Below, piece by piece: positions 8,763 through 18,741 of a stretch of DNA of 64,000 nt. The stretch comes from Psychrobacter jeotgali. Lineage in GTDB: Bacteria > Pseudomonadota > Gammaproteobacteria > Pseudomonadales > Moraxellaceae. The translations under genes were made by a program, and so were the position numbers. A model generated the notes under the pieces. That model made no database searches and was not told the origin of the DNA. It worked only from the letters and a program-made list of their open reading frames with translations. The stretch lies in the NCBI RefSeq assembly GCF_904846315.1, contig NZ_CAJHAF010000001.1, positions 1,798,001-1,862,000 on the forward strand, written 5' to 3'. Numbering within the stretch: the stretch's first letter is position 1; each line of letters starts with the position of its first letter.

Positions 8763-9731
8763 TTAAGCGTTTAGCTTTTGCTCAATAGCGATTATCAAAT
8801 CGGTTGCGATATCAGTACCGCACTGATCATCAATCTCGCGCACACAAGTAGGACTGGTGACATTAATCTCGGTAATACGTCCGCCGATTAGATCTAGTCC
8901 CACGAACATAAGGCCTTTTTCTTTGACAATTGGCGCTACTATTTCGGCTACTTTACGCTCAGCATCAGTCAATGGCATAGCAACCCCACTGCCACCAGCC
9001 GCTAAGTTACCCCGGGTCTCCCCTTTGACGGGGATACGGGCTAAGGAATAATCTACCACCGCCCCATCGACGATTAAGACCCGTTTATCTCCTTCTTTAA
9101 TCTCCGGTAAATAACGCTGCGCCATAATAGGCAAAGTTTCAAGCTCGGTCAGTATCTCCAGCGTTACGCCAATATTAGGACTATCGGCGGTCAGACGAAA
9201 AATACCCGTACCGCCCATACCATCAAGCGGTTTGACAATAACGTCTTGCTGCTCAGTGATAAACTGACGGATATGCGCCTGTTTACTGGTCACGATGGTC
9301 GGGCTCATGTGTTCACTGAACCAAGTGGCGAACAGCTTCTCATTACAATCGCGCAGTGCTTGTGGATCATTAACCACCAACACCCCAGCTGCTTTGGCAT
9401 GATCAAGCATATAAGTTGAATACAGAAAGCGCATATTAAATGGCGGATCTTTACGCATCAAAATCACGTCATAATCACTGACTGGAGCGGTGGTCTTGTC
9501 GCCAAGGGTATAAAAATCATTGGGATCACGCTTGGCAGTCACCGGCTGCGCATCTATCATCAACTGCCCACGATCGAGCCATAGATCATGTATTTGACAA
9601 TAACCCAAGGTGTGTCCGCGATCTTGCGCCGACCACATCATAGCTAAAGTAGTGTCTTTTTTATAGTTGACCCGTTCTATAGGATCCATAATAACCAGTA
9701 TGTTTAGAGATTTAGTAGTAGCTTGACTCAT
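8763..9731 (-). CDS. gshB: Glutathione synthetase
   Basis: ATP-grasp enzyme joining gamma-glutamylcysteine and glycine. The 322-residue length is typical. Recognisable segments are MRKDPPFNMRFLYSTYMLD (substrate region), KPLDGMGGTGIF (ATP-binding Gly-rich loop) and GLDLIGGRITEINVTSPT near the C-terminus (metal and substrate residues). It is flanked by pyrE upstream and the DUF2147 gene downstream on the same strand. A small hairpin with arms ACGCCAT and ATGGCGT (8745-8762) directly follows the stop but has no T run. Confidence 0.97.
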   Translation of the reverse strand: MSQATTKSLNILVIMDPIERVNYKKDTTLAMMWSAQDRGHTLGYCQIHDLWLDRGQLMIDAQPVTAKRDPNDFYTLGDKTTAPVSDYDVILMRKDPPFNMRFLYSTYMLDHAKAAGVLVVNDPQALRDCNEKLFATWFSEHMSPTIVTSKQAHIRQFITEQQDVIVKPLDGMGGTGIFRLTADSPNIGVTLEILTELETLPIMAQRYLPEIKEGDKRVLIVDGAVVDYSLARIPVKGETRGNLAAGGSGVAMPLTDAERKVAEIVAPIVKEKGLMFVGLDLIGGRITEINVTSPTCVREIDDQCGTDIATDLIIAIEQKLNA

Positions 9732-9824
9732 GATAAAACTCGCTTATTTATATTATTATTAAAGTATGAAAGTTAAAGTGTGAAAGTTAGCAATACAGAT
9801 AAAACGCTATAAACCTGCGCTCAG

Positions 9825-10523
9825 TTATATGCCGTAACGCTCACGGTAATGCTGCATTTTTGCCAATTGGGCTTGGTCTTGCTGTGCGCTATTGTTGTCC
9901 GCCAAATAACCAATTAAGTCGTCCATATCGATTAGCGCTTGAACCGGCACTTGCAGAGTGGTCGCCAGCTCTTGAATCGCTGAATGCTCATTTTGACCTT
10001 TTTCTTTACGATCCAAAGCAACCAGAATACCGGCAACGCTAGCGCCCGCCTGCTGTAAGATCTCTACAACTTCACGCATAGCAGTACCCGCGGTAATAAC
10101 GTCATCGAGTATCCAAACTGCTTTACCATTAACCTCGGCGCCGACTAAATTGCCGCCCTCACCGTGAGTTTTGGCTTCCTTACGGTTATAACCCCACTCG
10201 GCATTGATACCATGATGTAACCACAAAGCCTGCGCCGTAGCGGCAACAAAAGGAATACCTTTATAAGCGGCACCGAAGATAACCAACCCATCCGCTTTAT
10301 TATCATTGGCAGCGATTTGTTTGGCTAATGCATCGGCATAACCACGGGCTAATAGCGACAACATCTCGCCGGTAGCTAACAAGCCGGCATTGAAAAAGTA
10401 AGGACTGATGCGCCCGGACTTTAGTACAAACTCGCCAAATTTAAGCACTTCATTATCTAGCGCCAATTGAATAAAAGCATGAGAGGAAAATGCTGTATTT
10501 TGAGGAGTTTGAGCTTGAGCCAT
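9825..10523 (-). CDS. pyrE: Orotate phosphoribosyltransferase
   Basis: Converts orotate and PRPP to OMP in pyrimidine synthesis. The 232-residue protein has the type I PRTase PRPP loop (VWILDDVITAGTAMREV) in the middle, the N-terminal segment LKSGRISPYFFNAG and the flexible catalytic loop RKEAKTHGEGG. Length is slightly above the E. coli form owing to a C-terminal Gln-rich tail. It lies between the unrecognised 343-residue gene and gshB, all on the minus strand. Confidence 0.96.
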   Translation of the reverse strand: MAQAQTPQNTAFSSHAFIQLALDNEVLKFGEFVLKSGRISPYFFNAGLLATGEMLSLLARGYADALAKQIAANDNKADGLVIFGAAYKGIPFVAATAQALWLHHGINAEWGYNRKEAKTHGEGGNLVGAEVNGKAVWILDDVITAGTAMREVVEILQQAGASVAGILVALDRKEKGQNEHSAIQELATTLQVPVQALIDMDDLIGYLADNNSAQQDQAQLAKMQHYRERYGI

Positions 10524-10626
10524 TAGACAGTCCTATTAGTAAAGTAAAGGTAAAAATTTAGACAAAGCTATAAAAATGAGCACATTATAAAGGTTAGAAT
10601 AGGTTTGCACCTGACCCAATATCACT

Positions 10627-11658
10627 CTAACCACTAACCCAGCCATTTATATAATACGCTTGCATATTGGCATAACGAGTAAGTAGGCTGCAGCGTGATG
10701 AGATATTAAAATAACACTCTCCATCATCGCTCACTTGTATCTTCCAGCCCAAATGTATGGCAGCGGCAATAACATGACCCGTAAACAAACGTATCTGCCG
10801 ATATTGATAATGGTGAGCGGGGGTGTGTAGCACCTGACTAAGTAAATAGCTGCGCACATGCTGGCAAATTTGCTCAGCGCTATAACTTTGATTGATAGTT
10901 TTGCGGGTGGGACACTGTTTCAACACGTGCACCGCCGCGCTACAAGCCATAATATCAGTAGCTAAACTCCCCTTGCCGGTTTCAAACTGCTCCGGCTGCA
11001 ACATTACTTCCCAGTCGTCAGCATATACACTATTGAGCAGCTCATCCGGATCATGGCGTTTACATAGCGCCCTTAAGCTGCGCTGTGGTTGCTGAGCAGT
11101 CTCTTCATCAGAACTATCTTCATCTTTAGAGTTATCTTGATCTTTTGCGCTAAAGCCATAACGGGTTAGCGCCGGATACTGACTGAGCACTTGCTGGATA
11201 TCAGCTAAATCCAGTAGGTTCATCTCTTCAAAGGGTGATAATAAAGGTTGGGCAGACTGCTGGCCTTGACCCGAAGACCGATAAGGGGAGTAAAAGCTTG
11301 GGGGTATAGCAATAAGCTTGGCGGCGCTAAGTAAGGCCAAATGCTCAGCAAAAGGCTCGGATGCCACCAGCTGCCACTGGGACAATAATTGCTCATTTGG
11401 CTGATAAAAACGCGAAGACTTGCCGTATAAGCGGCGCAACTGACCGCTTAAACGCCGCGCAGGCTCTGGAATATGGTTAAGCGGTCTGGCAGGGTCAAGC
11501 GGAGTTTGGTTGGGGTCAAAATTTGGGTGTACAACTGCAGGTTGACTGCCATCAGATAAACTAGAGGCATGCTCAGCTTGCTCTTCTATAGGCTTACCTC
11601 GACTCAGCGTATGGTCAGCGTTAGACCAGTGTTGATCAAAAGTAGAATGCTGAGTCAT
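10627..11658 (-). CDS. Unrecognised 343-residue protein
   Basis: I do not recognise a family. The protein begins with a hydrophilic region of about 70 residues and then has a basic stretch (RRLSGQLRRLYGKSSRFYQP) and an acidic low-complexity insert (KDQDNSKDEDSSDEETAQQ) near the middle. A more hydrophobic C-terminal part follows with several Tyr, His and Cys residues. There is no signal peptide or clear membrane helix. Coding is supported by length, a plausible start and codon use like its neighbours. It lies between pyrE and the epimerase-like gene on the same strand, with about 70-100 bp gaps. Confidence 0.75.
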   Translation of the reverse strand: MTQHSTFDQHWSNADHTLSRGKPIEEQAEHASSLSDGSQPAVVHPNFDPNQTPLDPARPLNHIPEPARRLSGQLRRLYGKSSRFYQPNEQLLSQWQLVASEPFAEHLALLSAAKLIAIPPSFYSPYRSSGQGQQSAQPLLSPFEEMNLLDLADIQQVLSQYPALTRYGFSAKDQDNSKDEDSSDEETAQQPQRSLRALCKRHDPDELLNSVYADDWEVMLQPEQFETGKGSLATDIMACSAAVHVLKQCPTRKTINQSYSAEQICQHVRSYLLSQVLHTPAHHYQYRQIRLFTGHVIAAAIHLGWKIQVSDDGECYFNISSRCSLLTRYANMQAYYINGWVSG

Positions 11659-11726
11659 GAAATCTCCGTAAACTATAAAATAAAATTAAACCGTAACTTA
11701 AAACAAGCTGTGTTTGAGTAAAATCG

Positions 11727-12578
11727 TTAATCTTGCTGGTGTTGCAAGATATCCTGATAACCTACTTGCCAATCAGGATAAGTCAGCCATGCTAACGGAA
11801 TGTTGCTGTGTAAGCGTTTGCCCGTAACTGCCGTTTTATTCTGATCAACCGTAGGCGGCTCAGCTCCTACTTGCTCACTGAGCCAAATACCAAGCTCAAG
11901 GGTAGTAACCGGGCGATAATCAGTAGCGATATAAAGTGGCTTGATAGATTCTGGCGCCTCAATAGTGAGCACTTTCGCAATAATCGCTACCAAATCACGA
12001 TCCATAATGCGATTGCTCCAGTGCTCAGCGGCGATTGGCTCTTTATCAGTCTCGCGCGCCTTGCGCAGGCGCATCAAGCGCTCGCGTCCATAAATCCCAC
12101 TAGGACGAATAACAATAGCCTTGTCGCCAAAGCCGCTTTGAAGTGCTTGCTCTGCTTGGCGTATCACCTTTGAAGCATCACGCTTAGGAGTAATAGGAGC
12201 GGTATATTCATCAATCCACTCGCCATTATCTTGCCCATAAACCCCGGTTGATGAAATAAAAACGATACGCTCAAGCTCGGTTAATTGCTCTGCAAGTTGC
12301 GCCAAATGCTGGCAAATCGCTAAGTAACTATTGTTATAACCACTAGTCGAATACTCATCAGGAGTGACAATAATAGCGATACGAGTAAAAGCTTGCAACT
12401 GCTCAGCACTGAGCTTTAGCGCATCAGCTTGTATAAATTTGGCCTTATCATCTAAAGCATAGTGGCTGCGCTCATTACGAGCCAGCCCAGTAACCGCTAA
12501 GTTACCTTGGGCAAGCGTATTAGTCACTGGTACGCCGATGTCACCTTGACCAATAATCAGCCAGTTTTGATTAATCAT
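11727..12578 (-). CDS. NAD(P)-binding epimerase/dehydratase-like protein
   Basis: A 283-residue Rossmann-fold protein of the atypical extended SDR type (YeeZ-like). The N-terminus NWLIIGQGDIGVPVTNTLA gives the dinucleotide loop GxGxxG, and FISSTGVYGQDNGEW is the usual strand-4 and active-site segment. A later RPSGIYGRERLMRLR matches this family, whose substrate is unknown. The C-terminal LHSNIPLAWLTYPDWQVGYQDIL is typical of YeeZ-like proteins. It may oxidise or epimerise a sugar nucleotide, but the context does not say which. Confidence 0.8.
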   Translation of the reverse strand: MINQNWLIIGQGDIGVPVTNTLAQGNLAVTGLARNERSHYALDDKAKFIQADALKLSAEQLQAFTRIAIIVTPDEYSTSGYNNSYLAICQHLAQLAEQLTELERIVFISSTGVYGQDNGEWIDEYTAPITPKRDASKVIRQAEQALQSGFGDKAIVIRPSGIYGRERLMRLRKARETDKEPIAAEHWSNRIMDRDLVAIIAKVLTIEAPESIKPLYIATDYRPVTTLELGIWLSEQVGAEPPTVDQNKTAVTGKRLHSNIPLAWLTYPDWQVGYQDILQHQQD

Positions 12579-12658
12579 AAAATATCCTTAACTATCTAAT
12601 TTTTATTTTTATGAGCATAGTTTAGGGTTGCCACTGTCAGCAGAGCAGCAAGTTTAGC

Positions 12659-14788
12659 CTAAAAATAGCGCATATAAGACAGCTTCACGTCATCATTATC
12701 CGCCACCCGATCCTGCCAGTCGTAGCTGGCGTTAATGCGCAGTGCTTGTTTTTTATCGATATCATATTGCAGGCCTAAAGTGCTAATGGGCTGCCAATAA
12801 CTGCCTTTGACATCGCTCTGGTCGCTACTGCCATGATACCAATACGGCAATTGTAATTCAGCCTGTGCGCGTAAGCGATTGTTAATCTGGTACAAGCAGC
12901 CTGCATTGATTCCAGCTCCTACCCGAAAGCCTTTATTAATCCCGCGGCCAGCTTGCAGTGCTCCAGTAGCAAAGGTATAGCAAAGCTGCGGCGGCATCTC
13001 GCCTGAGCCCGCTTTTGGCGTACCAAGCGCCCATGACTGACCATACTCAAAGGCAGCGCTACCCACTAGATGCCCTCTACCCTCTTGCTGTGAGCCATCA
13101 TTAATACGGGTAGCTTCCACAGCTGCGCCCCAGGTTTTGCCTTTTTTGGCAGAATTCACTGGATTAAAAGAGCGACCGCGAACTAGAGTAAAGTTCTGCA
13201 ACTCCACACTAGAGGGAGAGTTGCTATTACTATCGGTATCATAAAAACGCAAAGTCGCCGCTACCCCTTCTAAATCAAAAAACTGCGGAAACCCTGAAGG
13301 GCGATCGAGCGTATCATGATAACCTGCGCGTAGACCCAAATCGATATAAGCGTTATCACCGCGCTGACCGATACCAATATGTCCGCGCTGTAAGGGATGG
13401 CGATCAAGCGGATTGTTATCAGAGACGGTAATCGCAGGCGGCTCTAATCTTTTACCATCCTTTGATATACTGGACGCTGGATTAAGGTTCTCCGACTTTA
13501 TCTGATTGGCCTGCTCTTTACTTAGCGTTTGATAGCCTAATTCGTCCGCTTGTTTAGCCTGATTTAACTGCGCTTGGCGGGCAGTACTATCGGATGGCGT
13601 ATACACAGTATTTACTAACAACTTCTCATCAGCCAGTAAATTGATCACATCAGAAGGAATGACCACATAAGGCAGTTTACTGACCAAATGCTGCTGCGGT
13701 CGCACCACATCGATAAGACGTAGAATCTCAGAAGCACAGTTGTCGGTAGTGAAATAATAAGGGATATATAAATCCTTGGTTTCCCAAACGTGGCGTATTA
13801 TTTGTTGTACCTCGCTTGGGGTTAAATCCAACTGATAGGTCCAAGTGTCCCGCTCATCTTCTTTTAGATATTTTGCTAGTTTTTCTGAATAAGGATCAAT
13901 CTCAATGCGATTGTCATAACCGCCGCTTATCGCTTTGATAGCGAAAACAGTAAAAGCGTCGTCAGGATTACCATCGACGGTATCATTAAGCGCATAAGCA
14001 TGGTGAATTTGACTAGAATCTGCTACGCTCGCTGGCGAGTCGATACGTAATAAAGTATGGGCAAAAGCGGAAATCGGATTGTCTAAATACTCTTGACCAA
14101 ACATAATGGATAACTGTTCAGGTGCAAGCATAGCCATCCACTCTTCAAACTCTGAGCAGTCTGCCTGCAAATAGGCATTATCGATATCTAAAGTCTCAGC
14201 TAGCCACTGTACTCGGGCTGGAAAACGGCATTGGACGGAGTTGCTATTACTACGCTGACTACCAGCAGGCATAACCGATTCGCTTGCGAGCGCTACCAGC
14301 ATAGCATCCAGCTCAGCGGCTGAATCCTGCCGACCGGCGCTACTTAAAAAGAAGTCAGAATCCTCGATTACACTGATACTTTTACCTTTACTAAAAAGTC
14401 CTTTTTTTTCATCAATGAAATATAATAACCGGCGCCATGTTGTATGCTGAGCTAGATTCTTTACTTGAGCTTGTTGTCGCCAGTCTGCCAATAACGATTC
14501 AGCGTTTGTAGACTTTGAGATAGCGTCACTGCCATTATCATTTATGGTGTTATTATTTATGGCATTATAGACAGGTTCGCTATTAATCGCCGTCAAAGGC
14601 GCTGAAGCATTAGTCGTCACCTGGATGTCTGTATTTACCACCGCTAATGGCGTGGGTAGTGCCTGCGCCTCTATAGAGAGTAATAAGCCAGCAATGATAA
14701 AAGGCAAACCACTTTGCTTATTTATTTTATTAACGCTTGATACTACCGATATACTGTTTAACTTTATAGACATGGCTCTATATCTCAT
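12659..14788 (-). CDS. DUF4105 (Lnb N-terminal domain-like) envelope protein
   Basis: A 709-residue exported protein with an N-terminal hydrophobic segment ending near ALPTPLAV. Residues about 90-380 match DUF4105: the segments YLDNPISAFAHTLLRID, ALNDTVDGNPD, FAIKAISGGYDN, RDTWTYQLDLT and the Cys-containing YYFTTDNCASEIL are typical, with His and Cys as likely catalytic residues. The C-terminal third (YIDLGLRAGYHD onward) alternates polar and hydrophobic strands and ends in MRYF, suggesting a beta-barrel-like domain. The start is either 14788 or 14773 (MSIKLN). It is divergent from ampD. Confidence 0.8.
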   Translation of the reverse strand: MRYRAMSIKLNSISVVSSVNKINKQSGLPFIIAGLLLSIEAQALPTPLAVVNTDIQVTTNASAPLTAINSEPVYNAINNNTINDNGSDAISKSTNAESLLADWRQQAQVKNLAQHTTWRRLLYFIDEKKGLFSKGKSISVIEDSDFFLSSAGRQDSAAELDAMLVALASESVMPAGSQRSNSNSVQCRFPARVQWLAETLDIDNAYLQADCSEFEEWMAMLAPEQLSIMFGQEYLDNPISAFAHTLLRIDSPASVADSSQIHHAYALNDTVDGNPDDAFTVFAIKAISGGYDNRIEIDPYSEKLAKYLKEDERDTWTYQLDLTPSEVQQIIRHVWETKDLYIPYYFTTDNCASEILRLIDVVRPQQHLVSKLPYVVIPSDVINLLADEKLLVNTVYTPSDSTARQAQLNQAKQADELGYQTLSKEQANQIKSENLNPASSISKDGKRLEPPAITVSDNNPLDRHPLQRGHIGIGQRGDNAYIDLGLRAGYHDTLDRPSGFPQFFDLEGVAATLRFYDTDSNSNSPSSVELQNFTLVRGRSFNPVNSAKKGKTWGAAVEATRINDGSQQEGRGHLVGSAAFEYGQSWALGTPKAGSGEMPPQLCYTFATGALQAGRGINKGFRVGAGINAGCLYQINNRLRAQAELQLPYWYHGSSDQSDVKGSYWQPISTLGLQYDIDKKQALRINASYDWQDRVADNDDVKLSYMRYF

Positions 14789-14887
14789 ATTTGACGGTTT
14801 TTATGCGGTTGACTGCTTTTATTCCAGCTACTCTTACTGTTGCCCTTTATTTTAGATAATCAGCACGACCTTTTTAGAGAAATTATT

Positions 14888-15502
14888 ATGTCCATCTCAT
14901 CATCCACTTCAGCTCTATCCCTTCAGCCTATGTCGATTAGCGAGGGGCGCTTGTCAGCAGCGACTTGGCTAGCTTCGCCCAATTATAATCAACGTCCTGA
15001 GGGTATAGCGGTTGATACTATCGTTATTCACAATATCAGCCTACCCCCTGACAAATTCGGGGCTTGCGACACTAATGGCTTACATTACGTCAAGGCATTA
15101 TTTACTAATCAATTGGACTGGGAGGCGCATCCCTACTTTCAAACCATCAAGGGTGCAAAGGTCTCGGCACATATACTGATTGAGCGTGATGGCTCAATTA
15201 CCCAGTTTGTCAATTTCGAAGAGCGAGCTTGGCATGCTGGCCGCTCAAGCTACCTTGGACGCGCTGAGTGTAATGATTATAGCATTGGTATCGAGCTTGA
15301 AGGTTCTGATTTTGTGGTCTTTGAGGACGTACAATACCAAGCACTGGTAAATGTAATTAAGGCTATTTATGACGCTTATCCTAAAACCCGTCGTCATTTA
15401 ACTGGGCATAGTGATATTGCACCGGGCCGCAAGACTGACCCCGGGGGTTATTTCGATTGGGTACGCCTGCGAGCGATGATTACTCAAACACACCTTGATT
15501 AA
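14888..15502 (+). CDS. ampD: 1,6-anhydro-N-acetylmuramyl-L-alanine amidase AmpD
   Basis: Cytoplasmic zinc amidase that cleaves anhydromuropeptides during cell-wall recycling. It has the family markers VIHNIS (zinc His), YSIGIELEG (catalytic region) and GHSDIAPGRKTDPG (second zinc His and Asp). A longer reading frame opens at 14840, but I place the start at 14888 (MSISSST), which still leaves about 30 residues before the conserved domain and follows an AGAGAA-like site. It is next to murJ and divergent from the DUF4105 gene. Confidence 0.93.
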   Translation: MSISSSTSALSLQPMSISEGRLSAATWLASPNYNQRPEGIAVDTIVIHNISLPPDKFGACDTNGLHYVKALFTNQLDWEAHPYFQTIKGAKVSAHILIERDGSITQFVNFEERAWHAGRSSYLGRAECNDYSIGIELEGSDFVVFEDVQYQALVNVIKAIYDAYPKTRRHLTGHSDIAPGRKTDPGGYFDWVRLRAMITQTHLD

Positions 15503-15543
15503 AAACTATAAATGACGCTTAGATTATTTGCACAACCAATTCA

Positions 15544-15571
15544 TTTACCCTGACTTCTAAAATGCTATAAT
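15544..15571 (+). promoter_or_regulatory. Candidate sigma70 promoter for murJ
   Basis: TTTACC (15544-15549), a 16-bp spacer and a perfect TATAAT (15566-15571), about 55 bp before the murJ ATG. Confidence 0.5.
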
Positions 15572-15625
15572 CCGTCAGTTTTTTGAAATAAACCAATAAG
15601 CAGGCAAACGAGCAAATAGGTTCTC

Positions 15626-17176
15626 ATGGCAAAAAGTATATTGTTTCGTTCAACGATGGTGGTCAGTAGTATGACCATGCTATCGCGTATCTTAGGGTTA
15701 GTACGGGATATCGTCTTATTAAGTGTCTTTGGTGCCGGCGGGCTGATGGATGCGTTTTTGGTCGCCTTTAAGATCCCTAACTTTTTGCGGCGGTTGTTTG
15801 CTGAAGGCGCTTTTAGCCAAGCTTTTGTACCTGTATTATCTGAATATAAAGAAAAATATAGCTTACAACAAGTACAGATATTGGTCAGCCGTACCTCAGG
15901 AGCACTGCTGCTAATACTGTCTATGCTGACAGTAGTGGTTATTTTAATGGCGCCTTGGGTAGTGGCATTATTTGCTCCAGGCTTTGCCGATCAGCCCGAC
16001 AAGTTTGCTATTACCGCTGAGCTACTGCGCCTAACCTTTCCTTATTTATTATTTATTTCTATGACCGCCTTTGCCAGCGGCATTTTACAAAGCTATGGTC
16101 GTTTTGCGGCGCCCGCCTTTGCGCCTGTATTATTAAACCTTTGTATGATTGGTGGCGCACTTATCTTTGCTCCCATGTTCGATACGCCTATTATGGCTCT
16201 CGGTTATGCCGTCGCTATCGCAGGTTTATTACAGTTTTTGATTCAACTGCCGCAGCTATGGCAACAAAAGCTGTTGGTCGCACCCAAAGTTGACTTCAAG
16301 CACGAAGGCGTCAAACGTATTCTAAAATTGATGCTACCCGCTATTTTTGGGGTTTCTGTTACCCAAATTAATCTACTATTAAATACCGTTTTTGCCTCGT
16401 TGATGATTGGCGGCTCGGTCTCTTGGCTGTATGCGGCTGAGCGTATGAGTGAGCTGCCACTGGGGCTAATTGGGGTAGCTATTGGGACCGTTATTTTGCC
16501 CAGCTTGTCTAAAAGTGAAGCACAAAAAGATGACATTACCTTTAAAAAGACTATTGATTGGGCGGCGCGTCTCATCATCTTGGTAGGTATTCCAGCTTCA
16601 GCGGCTCTATTTGTACTCGCTGATGCCCTCATGCAAGCGCTGTTCTTACGCGGGGAATTCTCGCTGCGAGATGCGCAAATGAGTTCGCTGGCGTTACGCA
16701 GTATGGCCGGAGGCATCCTAGGTTTTATGCTCATTAAGATCTTTGCGCCTGCGTTTTTTGCTCGTCAAGATACCAAAACTCCAGTAAAAATCGGTATTGT
16801 CTCAGTATTTGCCAATATGATTTTTAGTGTGATTTTTATTGGTATATTTTACTTCCTTGAGATGCCTTTACATGGCGGTCTAGCGCTAGCAACCACTGGC
16901 GCCGCTTTTGTAAACGCCGGGCTGCTCTATTACTTCTTGCATAAGCGCAATATTTTCCGTTTTGATCATCACTGGAAAAAACTCTTTGTACAGTTTTTGA
17001 TAGCTACTACCGCTATGGTCGCTGTGCTTTATTTGATGCTGCCTTACTTTCCCACGGATTCGGTTCAGTGGCACCGTCTTATTGCTTTACTTATCATGTG
17101 TGTGGTCGGCGCATTGGTATACGGCGTGGTATTACTGGCTACAGGATTCCGCCCTCGTCAACTTAGACATGGTTAA
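15626..17176 (+). CDS. murJ: Lipid II flippase MurJ (MviN)
   Basis: MOP-superfamily polytopic inner-membrane protein, about 14 helices over 516 residues, that flips lipid II to the periplasm. The start MAKSILFRSTMVVSSMTMLSRILGLVRD is highly typical, followed by FGAGGLMDAFLVAFKIPNFLRRLFAEGAFSQAF split over the next helices (family signature with the Arg pair). It is preceded by a good -10 box. ampD lies upstream, a lipoprotein gene downstream and ribF further on, which is a common Moraxellaceae order. Confidence 0.97.
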   Translation: MAKSILFRSTMVVSSMTMLSRILGLVRDIVLLSVFGAGGLMDAFLVAFKIPNFLRRLFAEGAFSQAFVPVLSEYKEKYSLQQVQILVSRTSGALLLILSMLTVVVILMAPWVVALFAPGFADQPDKFAITAELLRLTFPYLLFISMTAFASGILQSYGRFAAPAFAPVLLNLCMIGGALIFAPMFDTPIMALGYAVAIAGLLQFLIQLPQLWQQKLLVAPKVDFKHEGVKRILKLMLPAIFGVSVTQINLLLNTVFASLMIGGSVSWLYAAERMSELPLGLIGVAIGTVILPSLSKSEAQKDDITFKKTIDWAARLIILVGIPASAALFVLADALMQALFLRGEFSLRDAQMSSLALRSMAGGILGFMLIKIFAPAFFARQDTKTPVKIGIVSVFANMIFSVIFIGIFYFLEMPLHGGLALATTGAAFVNAGLLYYFLHKRNIFRFDHHWKKLFVQFLIATTAMVAVLYLMLPYFPTDSVQWHRLIALLIMCVVGALVYGVVLLATGFRPRQLRHG

Positions 17177-17303
17177 GAAGGGCTATTAAGAATTGATTTT
17201 AAGCCCTACTTTACTAAATCAAAACAAGCCTTATATGATAATAGACTGTCAATACGCCGGATCATTGGCATAATTGAGATCAAATTAAATCAGAGGATTG
17301 GTT

Positions 17304-17951
17304 ATGACTATTAACTCGCTAAAGCGTAAATCACTAAAGCGCCTACCCTTATCAGTAATCACTACTGCTTTATTATGTAGCAGTCTGCTAATCAGTGCTT
17401 GTAGCAATAATGATACTGACGAAACTGCTAATGTTAATAACGCTAATGTTAATAATGCTGATGAAACGGCAGCCGTTAGCGAAACCACGACTACCGATAA
17501 TGATGCTAGCGCTCAAGCAGCAGCGGTTGAGACTAGCGATACCGCAGAAGATGGCGATGAAGATGAAAGAGATGAGATTGCGATCACCAGTGACAATATC
17601 AATCCTGTAACCTCAGACGCTGAGCAACAGAGCATAGTCACCAATCCAACTGAAGCAGGTACCCCAGAAGATACCGTCAAAAAGGCGCTTAACACTCTAT
17701 ACTACGGCGATGCCGGGCAAGCCGCTCAGTACTATCAAGTCGATATAGATAATTTTGAGCAAGAGCTTGTGAATACTCAAAGCACCTTTCAGCAGACCGT
17801 TGAGAGCGTGACTATTACAGATACTAAATATAATGGCGATCAAACCCGAGCGACTATCAATGGTGAGCTGATGCTAATCGGTCAGAGTGAGCCTGCTCCT
17901 CTCACCTATGAGCTGCAAAAAATAAAAGGTCAATGGAAAATCTTAGGATAA
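17304..17951 (+). CDS. Lipoprotein with DUF4878-like domain
   Basis: A 215-residue lipoprotein. The signal peptide ends in a lipobox (LLISAC, Cys about residue 33). Residues about 35-115 are an Asn, Ala, Asp and Thr rich linker with a short tandem repeat (NVNNANVNNA). The C-terminal 100 residues (PEDTVKKALNTLYYGDAGQA through LQKIKGQWKILG) resemble DUF4878, a NTF2-like domain of unknown function. The frame opens with TTG at 17298, but the ATG at 17304 has AGAGG at proper spacing. The 3' end overlaps the convergent GNAT gene by 9 bp. Confidence 0.8.
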   Translation: MTINSLKRKSLKRLPLSVITTALLCSSLLISACSNNDTDETANVNNANVNNADETAAVSETTTTDNDASAQAAAVETSDTAEDGDEDERDEIAITSDNINPVTSDAEQQSIVTNPTEAGTPEDTVKKALNTLYYGDAGQAAQYYQVDIDNFEQELVNTQSTFQQTVESVTITDTKYNGDQTRATINGELMLIGQSEPAPLTYELQKIKGQWKILG

Positions 17952-18587
17952 ATGAGCTACGTAATCTGTAGTATCTACAGAGACTGCTTTTCCTAACATT
18001 ACTACATCAGCGATAAATCCCTGCATATCGCAAACCTGCGGTAGATAACCCCACTGCTCAAAACCAAGCTTACGGAACAAACTTAAGCTTGGTCCATTAT
18101 GAGCAAAGATAAGTGCTACCACATTGTAAATGCCTAGCGTCGGGGCTTGAGTGAGCATCCAGCTTGCCAATAAACAACCTAAACCTTGGGCTTGATAGTC
18201 TTGATGCAAATAAATGCTAATCTCACTACTGATATGATAAGCAGTTCGTGCATATAAATCACTAAAACTACCCCATGCTACGATTGTCGATGTTGGCGAT
18301 AGATACTTAAATGATGATAAATGGTTATTACGCTCAGGGCCGTCTGAATTTATATCAGTACAGTCAATAGCTTTTACTACATAAATCGGCCGCTTAAAAT
18401 TATTAAGATGCTCCTCAAACCAAACCATACGCTCATCGATAGTAACGGCTACCAGATTAGCAGTAGCTTGCTTGCCGGCGATACTTTGATTATAAATCTT
18501 TAAAATAGCCGCCAAATCTGCTTTATCTGCCCGCTCAACTACAAACTTATCTGTCAGTTTATGGGCAGTCTTACCCTCATTAATCAT
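17943..18587 (-). CDS. GNAT family N-acetyltransferase (phosphinothricin acetyltransferase-like)
   Basis: A 214-residue acetyltransferase. ISSEISIYLHQDYQAQGLG provides strand 4 and the acetyl-CoA pyrophosphate loop (QxxGxG/A type), and NGPSLSLFRKLGFEQWGYLP is the motif B end typical of the Pat/YncA group. An insert of about 20 residues (DINSDGPERNNHLSS) lies before strand 3. The substrate is unknown. It overlaps the lipoprotein gene tail to tail and is divergent from ribF. Confidence 0.85.
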   Translation of the reverse strand: MINEGKTAHKLTDKFVVERADKADLAAILKIYNQSIAGKQATANLVAVTIDERMVWFEEHLNNFKRPIYVVKAIDCTDINSDGPERNNHLSSFKYLSPTSTIVAWGSFSDLYARTAYHISSEISIYLHQDYQAQGLGCLLASWMLTQAPTLGIYNVVALIFAHNGPSLSLFRKLGFEQWGYLPQVCDMQGFIADVVMLGKAVSVDTTDYVAHLS

Positions 18588-18741
18588 AGCCGGCCTCGTA
18601 TAATTGTTCTAGTAAATAGTTTTGGGTGTGAGGGACGCTATTTTACTTTATAATGGCAAGTTTTAGACTTCTTTTCAGACCTTTTAAACTCAATTTAAGA
18701 GATTTTTTATACCTAACTGGCCTTATCATAGCTGCAAACTT

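Noticed and set aside
16243..16734. A 163-residue minus-strand frame inside murJ
   Set aside because: It is a shadow of the MurJ reading frame; composition and lack of a start site argue against it.
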